Shown here: in pieces, positions 4,406 to 5,083 of the stretch
Position numbering within the stretch: position 1 is the stretch's first letter
How the letters are laid out: each line of letters begins with the position of its first letter
Assembly (NCBI GenBank): GCA_013153825.1
Contig: JAADDP010000192.1
Location: 1 to 5,083 of the forward strand
Direction: 5' to 3'
Length of the DNA stretch: 5,083 nucleotides
Source of the DNA: Campylobacterota bacterium
Lineage (GTDB): Bacteria; Campylobacterota; Campylobacteria; Campylobacterales; Sulfurovaceae
Position numbers and translations under genes: made by a program
The notes under the pieces: generated by a model
The model's input: only the letters and a program-made list of their open reading frames with translations
The model's database searches: none
What the model was told of the DNA's origin: nothing

Positions 4406-5083
4406 ATGAATAATAATGCCTTCTGGATTGTTCTACATAAATTAAGGGCACCACTTCTAGTTATTATAATAACATACTCAATCGCTATACTTGGAATGGT
4501 TCTAATTCCAGGTATGGATGATAATGGGAATGTATACCATTTAAGCTTTTTTGATGCCTTCTATTTTGTATCATATATGGCATCAACTATAGGTTTTGGG
4601 GAAGCTCCATACACATTCACATACTCCCAGCGACTATGGGTATCGCTATGTATATATATTACGGTTGTTGGTTGGTTCTATGGAATTGGTGCTTTAGTAT
4701 CTGCCGTTACCGATAAGACATTTAAGTTTGAGCTGATGAAGAGTGCCTTTAGAAAAAAGGTTAGAATGATTAGGGGTGATTTTGTAATAATCTTAGGTTA
4801 CACATATGTGACAGCAGAGATAATTAAGAGATTTCATGATGTCAGTATTGAGGCTGTGCTTATAGATAGAGATGAGGATAAGGTTAGTGGCTTTCTACTT
4901 GAGGATTTTAGTAGAGATGTTCCCGTAATGGCTGGAAATGCTCTATTAACAGATACCCTGAAGGATGCTGGTATAACTCTAAAGAATTGTAAATTTATAG
5001 TATCCCTCTTTGATGATGAGGAGAAGAACCTTAGAGTCTCAATATTGACCAGATTTTTAAACTCTAAAGTTGAGGTTATTGCT
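4406..5083 (+). CDS. Potassium channel with RCK/TrkA-N-like domain, 3' end beyond the window
   Basis: This is a two-helix ion channel subunit joined to a cytosolic regulatory domain. The frame is open from the ATG at 4406 to the window end (226 codons, no stop). Helix 1 spans about residues 16-35. The pore helix and selectivity filter follow, with TIGFGE at 61-66 in place of the classic TVGYGD. Helix 2 spans about 77-101 and is Gly-rich (GWFYGIGAL). A basic linker leads to a Rossmann-like domain, DFVIILGYTYVTAEII (125-140), with acidic D154 at the end of the second strand. The glycine loop reads GYTYVT instead of GxGxxG, so nucleotide binding may be altered. AAGG lies 9 nt upstream, overlapping the end of the previous gene. 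It probably conducts K+ across the inner membrane. The remaining RCK part lies outside the window. Confidence 0.88.
   Translation, partial: MNNNAFWIVLHKLRAPLLVIIITYSIAILGMVLIPGMDDNGNVYHLSFFDAFYFVSYMASTIGFGEAPYTFTYSQRLWVSLCIYITVVGWFYGIGALVSAVTDKTFKFELMKSAFRKKVRMIRGDFVIILGYTYVTAEIIKRFHDVSIEAVLIDRDEDKVSGFLLEDFSRDVPVMAGNALLTDTLKDAGITLKNCKFIVSLFDDEEKNLRVSILTRFLNSKVEVIA

Overview
The window comes from a member of the Campylobacterota (Epsilonproteobacteria). It is AT-rich with heavy use of AGA, ATA and CTA codons. The ribosomal protein order rpsF-ssb-rpsR, the close similarity of S18 to Campylobacter/Helicobacter S18 as I recall them, promoters with good -10 but poor -35 boxes, and a TIGFGE-type potassium channel all fit. 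I cannot name the genus.

Layout. Positions 1-1291 (minus strand) hold rpsF-ssb-rpsR, encoding S6, single-stranded DNA-binding protein and S18. It is one compact operon with a recognisable promoter at 1351-1378 and a short leader containing a stable hairpin. Positions 1322-1735 form a roughly 400-bp divergent intergenic region that is not empty. Besides the leftward rpsF promoter it carries a rightward TATAAT box, a long rod-like fold (about 1426-1573) typical of a structured RNA, a second well-formed 41-nt stem-loop (1576-1616), and a separate promoter (1642-1670) just ahead of the permease gene.

Positions 1736-2533 (plus strand) encode an ABC-3 family metal permease (ZnuB/MntB type) with no ATPase or binding protein beside it. 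Positions 2584-3078 encode a small outer-membrane beta-barrel protein, followed 11 nt later by argB (3090-3938, TTG start) for arginine biosynthesis. Positions 4022-4399 encode a small four-helix membrane protein of unknown function. Seven bases further on begins a potassium channel with a cytosolic RCK/TrkA-N-like domain, cut off by the window end at 5083. A promoter with a T9 run lies ahead of this last pair.

How they work together. The left operon supplies two small-subunit ribosomal proteins that bind each other (S6 and S18) plus SSB. The last two genes look like a potassium-conductance unit. The permease, outer-membrane protein and argB have no obvious common pathway. No mobile element, CRISPR array, tRNA or rRNA gene was seen. 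The most promising unexplained item is the structured RNA region at 1426-1616.
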